Source: Nonomuraea sp. MG754425 (GTDB taxonomy: Bacteria; Actinomycetota; Actinomycetes; Streptosporangiales; Streptosporangiaceae). Taken from it: a stretch of 38,769 nucleotides of DNA. Position numbers and translations under genes: made by a program. Below the pieces are notes generated by a model, which did no database searches, was not told where the DNA came from, and saw nothing but the letters and a program-made list of their open reading frames with translations. Below, piece after piece: positions 22,496 to 30,016 of this stretch; position 1 is the first letter of the stretch, and the number at the start of each line of letters is the position of its first letter. The stretch is taken from assembly GCF_021699195.1 (NCBI RefSeq), contig NZ_SSXE01000005.1, forward strand, positions 1 through 38,769. Reading direction: 5' to 3'.

Positions 22496-22776
22496 CCACG
22501 ACGACGTGGGACGGGCACTGCCCCGAGGAGCCCAACCGCGAGTGGTGCGCACACGCCATCAGCCACTGGCCGCCGGCCCAGCCCGGTACGCAGGAGGTAG
22601 CGCCCTGGCGAGGAGGGCCAGACAACACACGTGACAGGGCCAGATACCTGGCTCTGTCGGCCGAGGACCGGCACCGGGCGTCCCTGCTCGCCCAGAGGTG
22701 GGACGACGGCTTTCGCTCCACCACCACCTGCTGGGAAGAGGCCCTGGACCAGATCACGGAAAGTGGCGGCGAGTGA
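22492..22776 (+). CDS. 94-residue unknown polar protein
   Basis: ATGA-coupled on the 5' side and GTGA-coupled to the ASCH gene. A His/Trp/Cys-containing N-terminus (WDGHCPEEPNREWCAHAISH) may bind metal; the C-half is helical and charged. No family match. It probably works in the same unit as the ASCH-domain protein. Confidence 0.6.
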   Translation: MTTTTWDGHCPEEPNREWCAHAISHWPPAQPGTQEVAPWRGGPDNTRDRARYLALSAEDRHRASLLAQRWDDGFRSTTTCWEEALDQITESGGE

Positions 22777-23207
22777 AGGCCATAACGATCTGGCAGCCCT
22801 GGTCCTGGGCCATCGCCGCCAACCTCAAGCCCGTCGAGAACCGCACCCGCGCCACCCAGCACCGAGGCGAGATCGCCATCCACGCTGGGAAGCACTGGGA
22901 CGAGATCGGGGCGGCTGACTGGCGCATCATGGGGGCAGCCCGGTCGGAGGTGCCGCTCGCGGCCGACGACCCGCGGTTCGTGTTCGGCGCGATCATCGCG
23001 GTCGCCGAGCTGGTGGACGTGACCCGCGCCGGCCCGGCGCCGTGGGCGGAACCGGGCCAGGTGCACTGGCTGCTCGCCGGCGTGCGCCCTCTCGCCGAGC
23101 CGGTGCCGTGCCGGGGCCGGCAAAGCCTGTGGGAGGTGCCGCCGGACGTGGAGGCAGCCGTGCTCGACCACCTCAACCGAGCAGAGAAGTCCCACGATGG
23201 CCCGTGA
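22773..23207 (+). CDS. ASCH-domain (PUA-like) protein
   Basis: 144 residues from GTG 22773. The N-terminus KAITIWQPWSWAIAANLKPV followed by ENRTRATQHRGEIAIHAGKHW carries the ASCH signature (WQPW, K/ENR, RGxIxIHA). A later GAIIAVAELVDV strand completes the beta barrel, and the C-terminus has WLLAGVRPLAEPVPCRG. ASCH domains bind RNA and some act as nucleases or amidohydrolases on modified nucleosides (for example YqfB-type). In phages they are frequent and unnamed. A link to the base-chemistry genes upstream is possible but not shown. Confidence 0.8.
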   Translation: MKAITIWQPWSWAIAANLKPVENRTRATQHRGEIAIHAGKHWDEIGAADWRIMGAARSEVPLAADDPRFVFGAIIAVAELVDVTRAGPAPWAEPGQVHWLLAGVRPLAEPVPCRGRQSLWEVPPDVEAAVLDHLNRAEKSHDGP

Positions 23208-23370
23208 CCGCCGCCACCCGGCCGAGGTGACCGCTGACCGCCTGGCCAACGCCCTGGAACGCTGGCCGGACGCGTTCGACGGCGTGGCCCGAGACAAGGT
23301 CGCCTCCATCCGTACGATCCTGCTGGACATCGCTGAGAGCGCCGAATCGTCTGGTCAGGCGGGCGGATGA
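23197..23370 (+). CDS. 57-residue helical protein
   Basis: ATG 23197 lies inside the last codons of the ASCH gene. The peptide is helical and charged (VTADRLANALERWPDAF, VASIRTILLDIAESAE). No family match. It is the last gene of the first array; a terminator hairpin follows 48 bases later. Confidence 0.6.
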   Translation: MARDRRHPAEVTADRLANALERWPDAFDGVARDKVASIRTILLDIAESAESSGQAGG

Positions 23371-23418
23371 CCGCATAGAGTGCGCCGTACCGCGTGAGAT
23401 CTGCAAATCCACGCACCG

Positions 23419-23456
23419 AAGGCCCCGTCAGGCATCCACCTGCCTGCCGGGGCCTT
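23419..23456 (+). terminator. Terminator closing the first array
   Basis: AAGGCCCCG (23419-23427) pairs with CGGGGCCTT (23448-23456), with a further AGGCA...TGCCT pairing inside. It is a long GC-rich stem just after the last gene of the array and before the GntR promoter. Confidence 0.7.
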
Positions 23457-23462
23457 CGCGTA

Positions 23463-23499
23463 TCTATACACACGTGTGCTATCCGGTACGGTAGCCACA
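23463..23499 (+). promoter_or_regulatory. Promoter with CACACGTGTG operator; probably leaderless
   Basis: A perfect 10-bp palindrome CACACGTGTG (23469-23478) lies in an AT-rich stretch. TACGGT (23486-23491) is a reasonable -10, placing transcription start at or next to ATG 23499, and no ribosome site is visible, so a leaderless mRNA is likely. The palindrome would sit between -35 and -10, the usual place for autorepression by a GntR dimer. Confidence 0.5.
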
Positions 23500-23999
23500 T
23501 GATCCAACGCCGGGCACGCACCCACCGCGACGCCGTCTACATGAAGGTCGCAGCCGACCTCGCCGCCGACATCAAGGCAGGACGGCTCAAGCCCGGCGAC
23601 CGGCTTCCCACCGAAGTAGAACTCGGCGCCCGCTTCCAGATCGGCCGCACCACCGTGCGGGCCGCCGTCGAGCAGCTACGCGGCCAGGGCCTCGTCCAGA
23701 CCGTCCCCGCCAAGGGCACGTACGTCACCGGCGAGAAGACCACCGCGCCCGTCCCCGCGTCCCGCCGCCTGGTCGAGGACCTGCGCGACGCCATCACCTC
23801 CGGCCACCTCAAGCCGGGCGACCCGCTCCCACCGGAGCAGGAGCTGATGGACACGTACGGGCTGGCCGCCATCACCATCACCATCGCGCTCCGGAAACTC
23901 CGCCAGGAAGGGCTCATTCACCACATCCCCGGCCGCGGCCGGTTCGCCGGCCCTGGGCCGGCGAGAGAGGCTACCGGTTCACGGCAAACCGGCCACTGA
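23499..23999 (+). CDS. Tandem double-GntR winged-helix regulator
   Basis: 166 residues with two full GntR-type winged helices and nothing else. Domain 1 (about 13-76): DIKAGRLKPGDRLPTEVELG and TTVRAAVEQLRGQGLVQTVP. Domain 2 (about 88-150): AITSGHLKPGDPLPPEQELM, TIALRKLRQEGLIHHIPGRG. The usual GntR effector domain is absent. Similar two-headed or truncated GntR proteins control transfer in actinomycete integrative plasmids (Kor/Tra-type repressors). It sits at the start of the mixed-direction island with its own operator and is the best candidate master repressor here. Its 3' end overlaps the convergent membrane-protein gene. Confidence 0.85.
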   Translation: MIQRRARTHRDAVYMKVAADLAADIKAGRLKPGDRLPTEVELGARFQIGRTTVRAAVEQLRGQGLVQTVPAKGTYVTGEKTTAPVPASRRLVEDLRDAITSGHLKPGDPLPPEQELMDTYGLAAITITIALRKLRQEGLIHHIPGRGRFAGPGPAREATGSRQTGH

Positions 24000-24210
24000 C
24001 GCGTTCGTAGCTACGCTCGTACGCTTCGTCGATCGGCTCCCGTCGCGCAGGGCGGATGATGGCATGCACAGTGGTGGCCGCCGCGAGGAGCACGAGTCCG
24101 ATGGCCGCCGCGAGCGCGACGGGGTCGAGATGGCCAGCCTGGCTGACCAGCAGAGCGGTAAACGCTGTAGCGACGGCGGCGGTGGTCAGGATGCGTGCTG
24201 GCCGGTGCAT
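23971..24210 (-). CDS. Small two-helix membrane protein
   Basis: 79 residues from ATG 24210. Two hydrophobic segments (ILTTAAVATAFTALLVSQAG and ALAAAIGLVLLAAATTVHAI) are followed by a basic then acidic cytosolic tail. It converges with the GntR gene, sharing 29 bases. No family match. Small membrane proteins of this kind occur among transfer and exclusion genes of actinomycete plasmids, but that role is not supported by any motif. Confidence 0.55.
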   Translation of the reverse strand: MHRPARILTTAAVATAFTALLVSQAGHLDPVALAAAIGLVLLAAATTVHAIIRPARREPIDEAYERSYERVSGRFAVNR

Positions 24211-24393
24211 GAGAACCCCCGAGGGTGGCAGCGCGGAGAGCGGGTGTGGATCCGGTTCGATGCTGTGCGGGGTGCCACGATACGGGGTCCACGTGCCGGA
24301 TGCTAGATCGTTATGGCCTCATGGACCGTTGTCCCGATTCCGTCTCGCTGGTTAGCTGGCCCCGTCCTGCTATCTCGTCCTGATGGGAGCCTG

Positions 24394-25578
24394 GTGAGCG
24401 ACGTGACGCTGACCTACAACCCGTACGACTACGCCATGCACGAGGACCCGTATCCGACGTACGCGCGTCTGCGGGAGAAGGCACCGATCTACCGCAACGA
24501 CGAGTTCGACTTCTGGGCTCTGACCCGGCACGCGGACGTGTACGCCGCCGGCCGGGACTATGCCACGTACAGCAACCGGTACGGGGTCAACCTGGAATTA
24601 TGGTCGGAAGACCTGGCCAAACGCCAGTCGTTCATCGCCATGGACCCACCCGAACACACCCAGTTCCGCCGACTCGTCAGCGCGGGCTTCACCCCCCGGC
24701 GAGTCGCCGAGTTGGAGCCGCGTATCCGCCGGATCACCCACGACTATCTTGACGTGGTGCTTGACGCGGGCGGCGAGTTCGACTTCATCACCGACCTGGC
24801 GCAGAACATCCCCGCCGACGTCATCAGCGAGCTGGTCGGAGTGCCCACGGCCGACCGCACGCAGATCCTGGCCTGGTCGAACGAGAGCCTGCTCCGCGAC
24901 CCCGTCACCGGCGCGGTCACGGCGGCTTCCGTCGATGCCACCCGGAAACTCGTGGGCTACTACAGAGAGCTGATCGCCGACCGGCGTGCTCACCTGGGCG
25001 ATGACATGGTGTCCGCGCTCATCGAGGCTGAGATAGACGGGCAGCGGCTGTCGGACCAGGACATCGGCGCGGTGCTGCTGCTGCTCGGCGTCGCAGGCAA
25101 CGAGTCCACGACGAAAATCTTGGGGAACGCCTGGTACAAGGCCGCCTGCCACCCCCGCCAGCGCTCCATCGCCTTCCAGACAGGCCGGATCGAAGACTGG
25201 GTGGAGGAGACCCTCCGGCACAGCTCCTCCGGCCAGATGACCGCGCGCCATGTCGCCCGCGACGTCGAATGGCACGGCGTCACCGTCCCGGCCGGAGCGC
25301 GGCTGCTGCTCATCGTCGCCGCTGCCAACCGCGACCCGCGCGTGTTCGACCGCCCGGACGTGTTCGACCTCGACCGCGACCACTCCAAGGCGCTGGCGTT
25401 CGGGACAGGCCCGCACTTCTGCCTGGGTGCGAGCCTGGCCCGCTTGGAGACGCGGGTGGTGCTGGACGAGCTCGTCGTTGCGGTGCACGAGAACTACGCC
25501 GTGGGTACGCCGGTGCGGGTGCATCACCCGAACATCCACGGGCTGTCCAGTCTGCCCACTGCGGTCAAGGCCCGCTAG
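24394..25578 (+). CDS. Cytochrome P450
   Basis: 394 residues from GTG 24394 (GGGAG upstream; the frame is open from 24313 but the extra 27 residues are not P450-like). MDPPEHTQFRRLVSAGFTP is the C-helix region; GVAGNESTT (232-240) is the I-helix oxygen-binding motif; EETLR holds ExxR (E272, R275); FGTGPHFCLGASLARLE gives the heme ligand C343. All elements of a soluble bacterial class I P450 are present, needing external ferredoxin and reductase, none of which is visible. It hydroxylates an unknown small molecule. It is metabolic cargo in the island, convergent with the methyltransferase gene. Confidence 0.95.
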   Translation: MSDVTLTYNPYDYAMHEDPYPTYARLREKAPIYRNDEFDFWALTRHADVYAAGRDYATYSNRYGVNLELWSEDLAKRQSFIAMDPPEHTQFRRLVSAGFTPRRVAELEPRIRRITHDYLDVVLDAGGEFDFITDLAQNIPADVISELVGVPTADRTQILAWSNESLLRDPVTGAVTAASVDATRKLVGYYRELIADRRAHLGDDMVSALIEAEIDGQRLSDQDIGAVLLLLGVAGNESTTKILGNAWYKAACHPRQRSIAFQTGRIEDWVEETLRHSSSGQMTARHVARDVEWHGVTVPAGARLLLIVAAANRDPRVFDRPDVFDLDRDHSKALAFGTGPHFCLGASLARLETRVVLDELVVAVHENYAVGTPVRVHHPNIHGLSSLPTAVKAR

Positions 25579-26393
25579 GGTACGACGCCGACTCCGGCTA
25601 ACAGTCCGATCTTGTCGCCGGGAACTCCCTCGGTGACGCCATCAGGGCGCCAGTCGGTGGCGGGGACGAGGCCGGGCTCGACCATGTCGAGCCCGGTGAA
25701 GAAGCGGCTGATCTGCGCTCGGGTGCGCATCTGGTAGGACATGGCGTTCTCGTACACGAGGCGCACGTCAGCGACCAATCGCGTGTCGAACCCGTCCAGA
25801 GTGCCGTGGCTGATGGCTAGGTAGCTGCCGGGAACCAGCGGGCGGACGAACTCCGACACCACGTCGCCCGCGCCCTCCTGGTCCCGGATGAAGTGCAAAA
25901 GCCCGAGCATCAGGACGCCCAGTGGCCGGTCGAAGTCGAGGTGACGCACCACCTGCGGGTGGTCGAGGATCGTGTGGGGTTCACGAGCGTCGCCTTCGAT
26001 GATTCGCACGCGGTGCTCGTCCCCGCCGATCATCAGCGCATGCGCGTGAGCGATCACCATGGGGTCATGGTCCACGTAGACGACTCGTGCGCCGGTCGCG
26101 ATCTCATGCACGGTGCCCTGGGTGGGCAGCCCGGTGCCGAGGTCGAGGAACTGGTCGATGCCGAGCTCAGCGAGATAGCGCACTGCACGGCGGAGGAAGT
26201 AGCGGTTTTCGCGGGAGGCAGCCCGGATGATGGGTTGCCTGTCCTGGACCTTCCGGGCGGCGGCGACATCGGCCGGGAAAGAGTCCTTTCCGCCGAGGAA
26301 GTAATCGTACATTCGGGCAGAATTGGGAACGGTTGGGTCAACCCCCGCCCGCCAGTCTAAGGAGGAATCCTCGTCTTTCATAAAGATCACCAT
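25575..26393 (-). CDS. DUF574-type SAM-dependent methyltransferase
   Basis: 272 residues; an internal ATG at 26381 is an alternative start and neither has a clear ribosome site. PNSARMYDYFLGGKDSF near the N-terminus, the SAM motif FLDLGTGLPTQG, VVYVDHDPMV and the acidic EGDAREP are the signature of this actinobacteria-specific family (Methyltransf_19). The substrate is unknown for nearly all members. It faces the P450 and overlaps its stop. DUF574 genes often lie beside XRE-DUF5753 regulators in actinomycetes, and one lies directly upstream here. Confidence 0.9.
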   Translation of the reverse strand: MVIFMKDEDSSLDWRAGVDPTVPNSARMYDYFLGGKDSFPADVAAARKVQDRQPIIRAASRENRYFLRRAVRYLAELGIDQFLDLGTGLPTQGTVHEIATGARVVYVDHDPMVIAHAHALMIGGDEHRVRIIEGDAREPHTILDHPQVVRHLDFDRPLGVLMLGLLHFIRDQEGAGDVVSEFVRPLVPGSYLAISHGTLDGFDTRLVADVRLVYENAMSYQMRTRAQISRFFTGLDMVEPGLVPATDWRPDGVTEGVPGDKIGLLAGVGVVP

Positions 26394-26442
26394 ATTGAGG
26401 TTGAGGACACGACGCGCTTCGCGCTCGGGATAACTCGAAAAC

Positions 26443-27783
26443 TCAACTTGATCTGGACCCGTCTGTCAATGTTCGGCGTGAGATGCTCTCCCGCGTCACC
26501 CGCTCCCGGATCATCGCCAGTTCCTCAAGCGCGCGAGCCGGCTTCGACGCCGACAACGCGAGCCGCCCGTGCGCCATGGAGTAAGCCAGCACACCAGGCG
26601 CGTCCGACACCATCCGGTCGTCGCTGAGCTGCGGAATCCACACCACATCCAGCACCCCGTCATCCGGCAGCCGGATGAGTGAGAACGCTCCGCCCCGCGG
26701 TCGATACCGGTCAGGGCCGCCGCGGTTGATCTGAATGGTGATATGCGGCCGGGCTGCCAGCTCCATCAAATGATCGATCTGCCGAAGCTGTACTTCTGTA
26801 CCTCCAAGGTCGTCCAGCAGCACGGATTCCTGGAGCACGGCCCAGAGTTTCACGGGGCGCTCATCGAGCAATCGCTGTTGCCGCTCCCTTAAGATCTCGA
26901 TTCCTAGCTCGATTTGGTCAGCCGGAATCTCGGGGAAATGGGCTGAGCGCCGCATCGCCACGGCGTAATCCTCATGCTGGAGCAGCGCCGGGATGGTCGC
27001 GTCCGAATACATGCGGACCTGCGTCGCGCTGTCCTCCATCTCGAGATACGTCACCAGCCACAAGGGCAACCGCTGGAAGTACGGGAACCACCATCGCGTG
27101 TCCAGCTTGCCTGCTGCGGCCGACACGAACAGCTCCTGCTGGTGGGAGTCTCCTACTCCATAACGGGTCAGAAGCGTGCGCAGCATCGCCGTGGACGGTG
27201 TCGTGCTGCCCGCCTCGATGTCCTCCACCAGGCCCGGTTCGCCACCTACGACCAGGTCCGCCTCGGCTGCGGACAGGCCGGCCACCTTGCGGAGGTCCCG
27301 CAACCGGCCGCCCACCCGGTTTGGCGGCGTGCGGTCGATACTGGAGGCGAAAGCCTGCTGGACCTGTTCGAGCGTGAAGGGATGGTGGATGCCCTGGGAC
27401 GCTGACGGCTCCGCGATGGCGGGCCGGGGCATTGTCGGCTCGCCGGGGCCGTTCCAATTCACCGGCGGCAGCCGGTCCGCGCGCCGCGCGAGCTCCAGCA
27501 CGTACCGCAGAGCGTTGCGCGACTCGTTGGACAAGCTGGCGAAGGGCGCGTCGTCGGCGGGGTCGGCCTCGCCCAGCAGGTAGGACGGCCGGACTTCGAG
27601 GACCTGGGCGAGGGCCTTCAGGCGCGCGACCGTGGGATTCTTCTGCTTACCGCTCCGCAGGAGCGAGATGTAGACGCGGGTCATCGTCATGCCGGTCTGC
27701 TCCGTGACCATGTCGGCGACCTGCTGATCTGACAATCCCCGGCGCTCCATGACCTCTCGCAGCCGCGCGGTGAACACTTCCAC
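26443..27783 (-). CDS. XRE-family regulator with C-terminal DUF5753 (Scr1-like)
   Basis: 446 residues, GTG start after AGGAGGG. Residues 3-75 form an XRE HTH (LREVMERRGLSDQQVADMVT, TRVYISLLRSGKQKNPTVARL). A second HTH lies at about 165-215 (LRDLRKVAGLSAAEADLVVG, VEDIEAGSTTPSTAMLRTLL). DUF5753 follows (LPLWLVTYLEMEDSATQVRM, IPALLQHEDYAVAMRR, PHITIQINRGG). Such proteins pair with DUF397 partners in Scr1-type toxin-antitoxin-like or developmental systems; none is found here. The double HTH makes it longer than most members. It is likely to control the neighbouring methyltransferase and itself through the repeats at 27899. Confidence 0.9.
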   Translation of the reverse strand: MEVFTARLREVMERRGLSDQQVADMVTEQTGMTMTRVYISLLRSGKQKNPTVARLKALAQVLEVRPSYLLGEADPADDAPFASLSNESRNALRYVLELARRADRLPPVNWNGPGEPTMPRPAIAEPSASQGIHHPFTLEQVQQAFASSIDRTPPNRVGGRLRDLRKVAGLSAAEADLVVGGEPGLVEDIEAGSTTPSTAMLRTLLTRYGVGDSHQQELFVSAAAGKLDTRWWFPYFQRLPLWLVTYLEMEDSATQVRMYSDATIPALLQHEDYAVAMRRSAHFPEIPADQIELGIEILRERQQRLLDERPVKLWAVLQESVLLDDLGGTEVQLRQIDHLMELAARPHITIQINRGGPDRYRPRGGAFSLIRLPDDGVLDVVWIPQLSDDRMVSDAPGVLAYSMAHGRLALSASKPARALEELAMIRERVTRESISRRTLTDGSRSS

Positions 27784-27898
27784 CCGAGATCCCTCCTACT
27801 GGGGCCTGGCGTAGCGGAACAGGCTACTTCGACGCCGGTCGGCGAGCACAGGTGTTGACATGGTCGGCCCGTACCGGCGACCATCGAACGCCTTGCCA

Positions 27899-27937
27899 CG
27901 TAACTGGCGACGCAAGAACCGTAACTGGCGACGCAAG
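27899..27937. repeat. Two 18-bp direct repeats, 21-bp period
   Basis: CGTAACTGGCGACGCAAG at 27899-27916 and again, identical, at 27920-27937. The 21-base period equals two helical turns, so two dimers could bind the same face. It lies about 115 bases upstream of the XRE-DUF5753 start and before the 27990 gene on the other strand. Confidence 0.6.
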
Positions 27938-27989
27938 CTGCTGGCCAGTGCCCACCGACGACACACTCTCCACCGTTGGGAGTACCGCC

Positions 27990-28376
27990 TTGAACAGCCA
28001 CGGCCTAGGGAACGCAGGGAGACGACGGAACCAGCGGACAGTGACCAGGCGACCGCACGACACCCGCTGGCCGGCGAACATGGCCTCGATGATGGCGGGG
28101 CTGGGCGCACCCGCCATCATGCTGGCCGCCGCCCCGAAGGTGACGCTGGGGATGCTGCTGCTGCTCCTGGCGTGGTCGGTCGTACCGCTGTACGCCGGGG
28201 TGCGCGTGATCACGGACGTGCGGTACGGGCTGAGATGGTGGTCAGCGTCGCGGGCGGGGGCACGGCACGCCCGTCGTCTTGGTCGGCTCGAAAACCAAAC
28301 AATTTTTCAGGAACGTGCCAACCCCCGCCGCCCCACAGGCGTCACACAGGGCGGCATTCATCACAGAGCGAGCTAG
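27990..28376 (+). CDS. Possible small membrane protein
   Basis: From TTG 27990 (GGGAG 7 bases upstream) the product is 128 residues: a basic N-terminus, a hydrophobic pair (APAIMLAAAPKVTLGMLLLL ending LAWSVVPLYAGV) and a basic C-terminus. Start and even reality are uncertain: GC3 is good only across the membrane part, and GTG near 28039 could also serve. The frame is open upstream through the 21-bp repeats. If real it is divergent from the XRE-DUF5753 gene. The 120 bases after it contain no convincing gene. Confidence 0.4.
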   Translation: MNSHGLGNAGRRRNQRTVTRRPHDTRWPANMASMMAGLGAPAIMLAAAPKVTLGMLLLLLAWSVVPLYAGVRVITDVRYGLRWWSASRAGARHARRLGRLENQTIFQERANPRRPTGVTQGGIHHRAS

Positions 28377-28499
28377 GAACGGGGGCGGGATGAACCACGT
28401 CAGGCTGACCTTGCAGGCCGCGATGGACGCGTGGCTCGCCGCCGTGAGTTTGGGCATGGAGGTGCCCGCGTCGGCGCTCGCCGGGACGGCAGCGCAGGG

Positions 28500-29006
28500 T
28501 CAGTGCCGGTCCAGCGTCGTGGTGACCTGCTCGCGGTCGAGGACCTGGCGGGCGCGCTCCAGCAGATACCGCTTCATGCGGTCCTTCTCCGGGCCGCTGG
28601 CGTTCAGAGCGTCGATCTCGGCGTACGCGTCCCGAAGGAAGCTCTCCACGGCGCCGGCCGCGCGGTCGGCCGCCCGTTCCGCCGCGGCACCCTTGGCTTC
28701 CTGGTCGGCGAGGATCTGCCGCAGGAATTCGGCGGCTTCGGTACGGCCGGTGGCGGCGAGTTCGTCGGCAGGAGCGTCTACGCCCCACGCCCACCAGGCG
28801 AGGTCCTTGTCCGAGATGTCGGTGACCATGCCCGACTCTCGGCGTCGCCAGAACTGTTCATTGAACCGATGCCCGGACGCCTCGGAAATCTTGCGGGCGA
28901 GGGGGCGGACGCCGAGTTCGGGTTCGGGGCTGCCCTCGCGTTTGCGGTAACGCACAAGAAGTGCCATTTCGGGGCTGAGCTGGGCGGTTCTGGTGGTGGG
29001 TGTCAT
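28500..29006 (-). CDS. XRE-like regulator
   Basis: 168 residues from ATG 29006 (GAGGGGA upstream). The N-half (ALLVRYRKREGSPEPELGVR, ARKISEASGHRFNEQFWRRR, MVTDISDKDLAWWAWG) matches the short XRE-like proteins of actinomycete plasmids that read as an HTH with a long first turn. The C-half is a long charged coil (EAKGAAAERAADRAAGAVES) suited to dimerisation. It is divergent from the second array; the 330-base gap between them carries several operator-like motifs, so it is a natural candidate to repress that array and itself. Confidence 0.65.
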   Translation of the reverse strand: MTPTTRTAQLSPEMALLVRYRKREGSPEPELGVRPLARKISEASGHRFNEQFWRRRESGMVTDISDKDLAWWAWGVDAPADELAATGRTEAAEFLRQILADQEAKGAAAERAADRAAGAVESFLRDAYAEIDALNASGPEKDRMKRYLLERARQVLDREQVTTTLDRH

Positions 29007-29102
29007 GGTGCTGGTATCCCCTCGTGGCGTGCCGTGGCGGGCTCGGGATCGACGCGAGCGTATCACTCGGGGTGGCGTCGGTCGCGTCTTGACTTCGCCT
29101 AT

Positions 29103-29235
29103 CAAGATCAACAGTCGGCTTTGTTGATCACGACGACCAGACGGCACTTCGACGCATGCGACGCGCTAAAGACGTGACATGCGCGTCGCAAGCACGTAGG
29201 CTGGATGTGTCGCGAGACATGCCTGACCAAGATCA
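29103..29235 (+). promoter_or_regulatory. Divergent control region of the second array
   Basis: The gap 29007-29336 has no gene. CAAGATCA occurs at 29103-29110 and 29228-29235. GATCAACA (29106-29113) pairs with TGTTGATC (29122-29129). GTGACA (29174-29179), 17 bases and TAGGCT (29197-29202) make a fair promoter with transcription start near 29209. TGTCGCGAGACA (29208-29219) covers that start and matches the site upstream of the RHH-like gene. Palindrome copy 7 follows at 29297. At least three kinds of site are thus stacked at one promoter. Confidence 0.55.
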
Positions 29236-29296
29236 ACAAGTCTCGTGATGGATACCACCACCAGCGGAAACGCCACATTCCGCGCTCAGTTGACTG

Positions 29297-29314
29297 GTTG
29301 GCGGTTCCGCCAAC
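29297..29314. repeat. Dispersed 18-bp palindrome, copy 7 (GTTGGCGGTTCCGCCAAC)
   Basis: Identical to copy 4 and extended by one more pair (20 bp total). It ends 22 bases before GTG 29337, within the transcribed leader if the 29209 start is right. Confidence 0.85.
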
Positions 29315-29336
29315 CTAGACCTCCGGGAGACAAGCA

Positions 29337-29531
29337 GTGACCAGCAACCCTCACACGAACCGCGCCGCCCGCCGGGCAGCCGACCTCGCACTCATCGCCG
29401 CCACCGATCACGACCCGGTGTGCCCCGTCGCCGGTGTCGCCCGCACCCTCCTCGTCCAGCAGATCGGCGAGGAGGACGCCGCCCAGCACATCGACGCGGC
29501 CCGCGGCGTCCTCGCCGACCAGGAGGGCTGA
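29337..29531 (+). CDS. 64-residue protein, first gene of the second array
   Basis: GTG start after CCGGGAGAC. An Arg/Ala helix (NRAARRAADLALIAATDHD) is followed by a helical hairpin. It is small and soluble, with no family match. Its position right after palindrome copy 7 mirrors the 54-residue leader gene at 21999, again a tiny gene behind a palindrome. Confidence 0.6.
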   Translation: MTSNPHTNRAARRAADLALIAATDHDPVCPVAGVARTLLVQQIGEEDAAQHIDAARGVLADQEG

Positions 29532-29536
29532 CCGCG

Positions 29537-30016
29537 ATGGGTACCTACTACGACACCGGCCGCCGCTACAACATCCTCCTGGAGAACGCACTCGTCGTCG
29601 GAACCCGCTCCGAGCGAGGCGGCACCACCGACCTCACCGTGAAGCTCACGGGCCCGAACGGCTCGCAGACCAGCACCATCCTGCACATCCCCCTCGACCA
29701 TGCCGGCGTGACCGTCACGCCCGTCCCGCCGCCGAACTGGCCCCCGGAGCCAGGAGACGTCTGGGAAGCCGACGACAAGCGGTGGTTCGCCCTCGCCAGC
29801 AGAGACGGCGAAGGCGAGATCAGGAGCGTCGTCTTCGTCAACGAGGACGGCCGCTATGCCCACAGCTACTTCGCCGACCCCATCCCGTGGGACGACCCGA
29901 CCACCCTGCTCAACAACTCGACCAAGGTCCTCCTGATTTCCCGCAAGAGTCAGCCACCGGAGCAGTCCACGCAGGCGGGGGACTACCCGGACTTCAACGA
30001 CGAGCCGCCGTTCTAA
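29537..30016 (+). CDS. 159-residue unknown beta-rich protein
   Basis: ATG 29537 follows AGGAGGG by 8 bases, 5 bases after the previous stop. It is beta-rich (YNILLENALVVGTRSERGGT, TDLTVKLTG, STILHIPLD) and ends YPDFNDEPPF, an acidic aromatic tail of the kind used by single-stranded-DNA-binding proteins to contact partners. An OB-fold SSB-like role just before an exonuclease would make sense, but no SSB signature is certain. Its TAA shares a base with the next ATG (TAATG). Confidence 0.6.
   Translation: MGTYYDTGRRYNILLENALVVGTRSERGGTTDLTVKLTGPNGSQTSTILHIPLDHAGVTVTPVPPPNWPPEPGDVWEADDKRWFALASRDGEGEIRSVVFVNEDGRYAHSYFADPIPWDDPTTLLNNSTKVLLISRKSQPPEQSTQAGDYPDFNDEPPF

Noticed and set aside
28390..28950. 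Plus-strand frame starting MNHVRLTLQAAMDAW
   Set aside because: About 37 codons look natural up to 28500, then it runs antisense through the XRE-like gene as Ser/Arg-rich sequence. It may be a gene remnant but cannot be supported.
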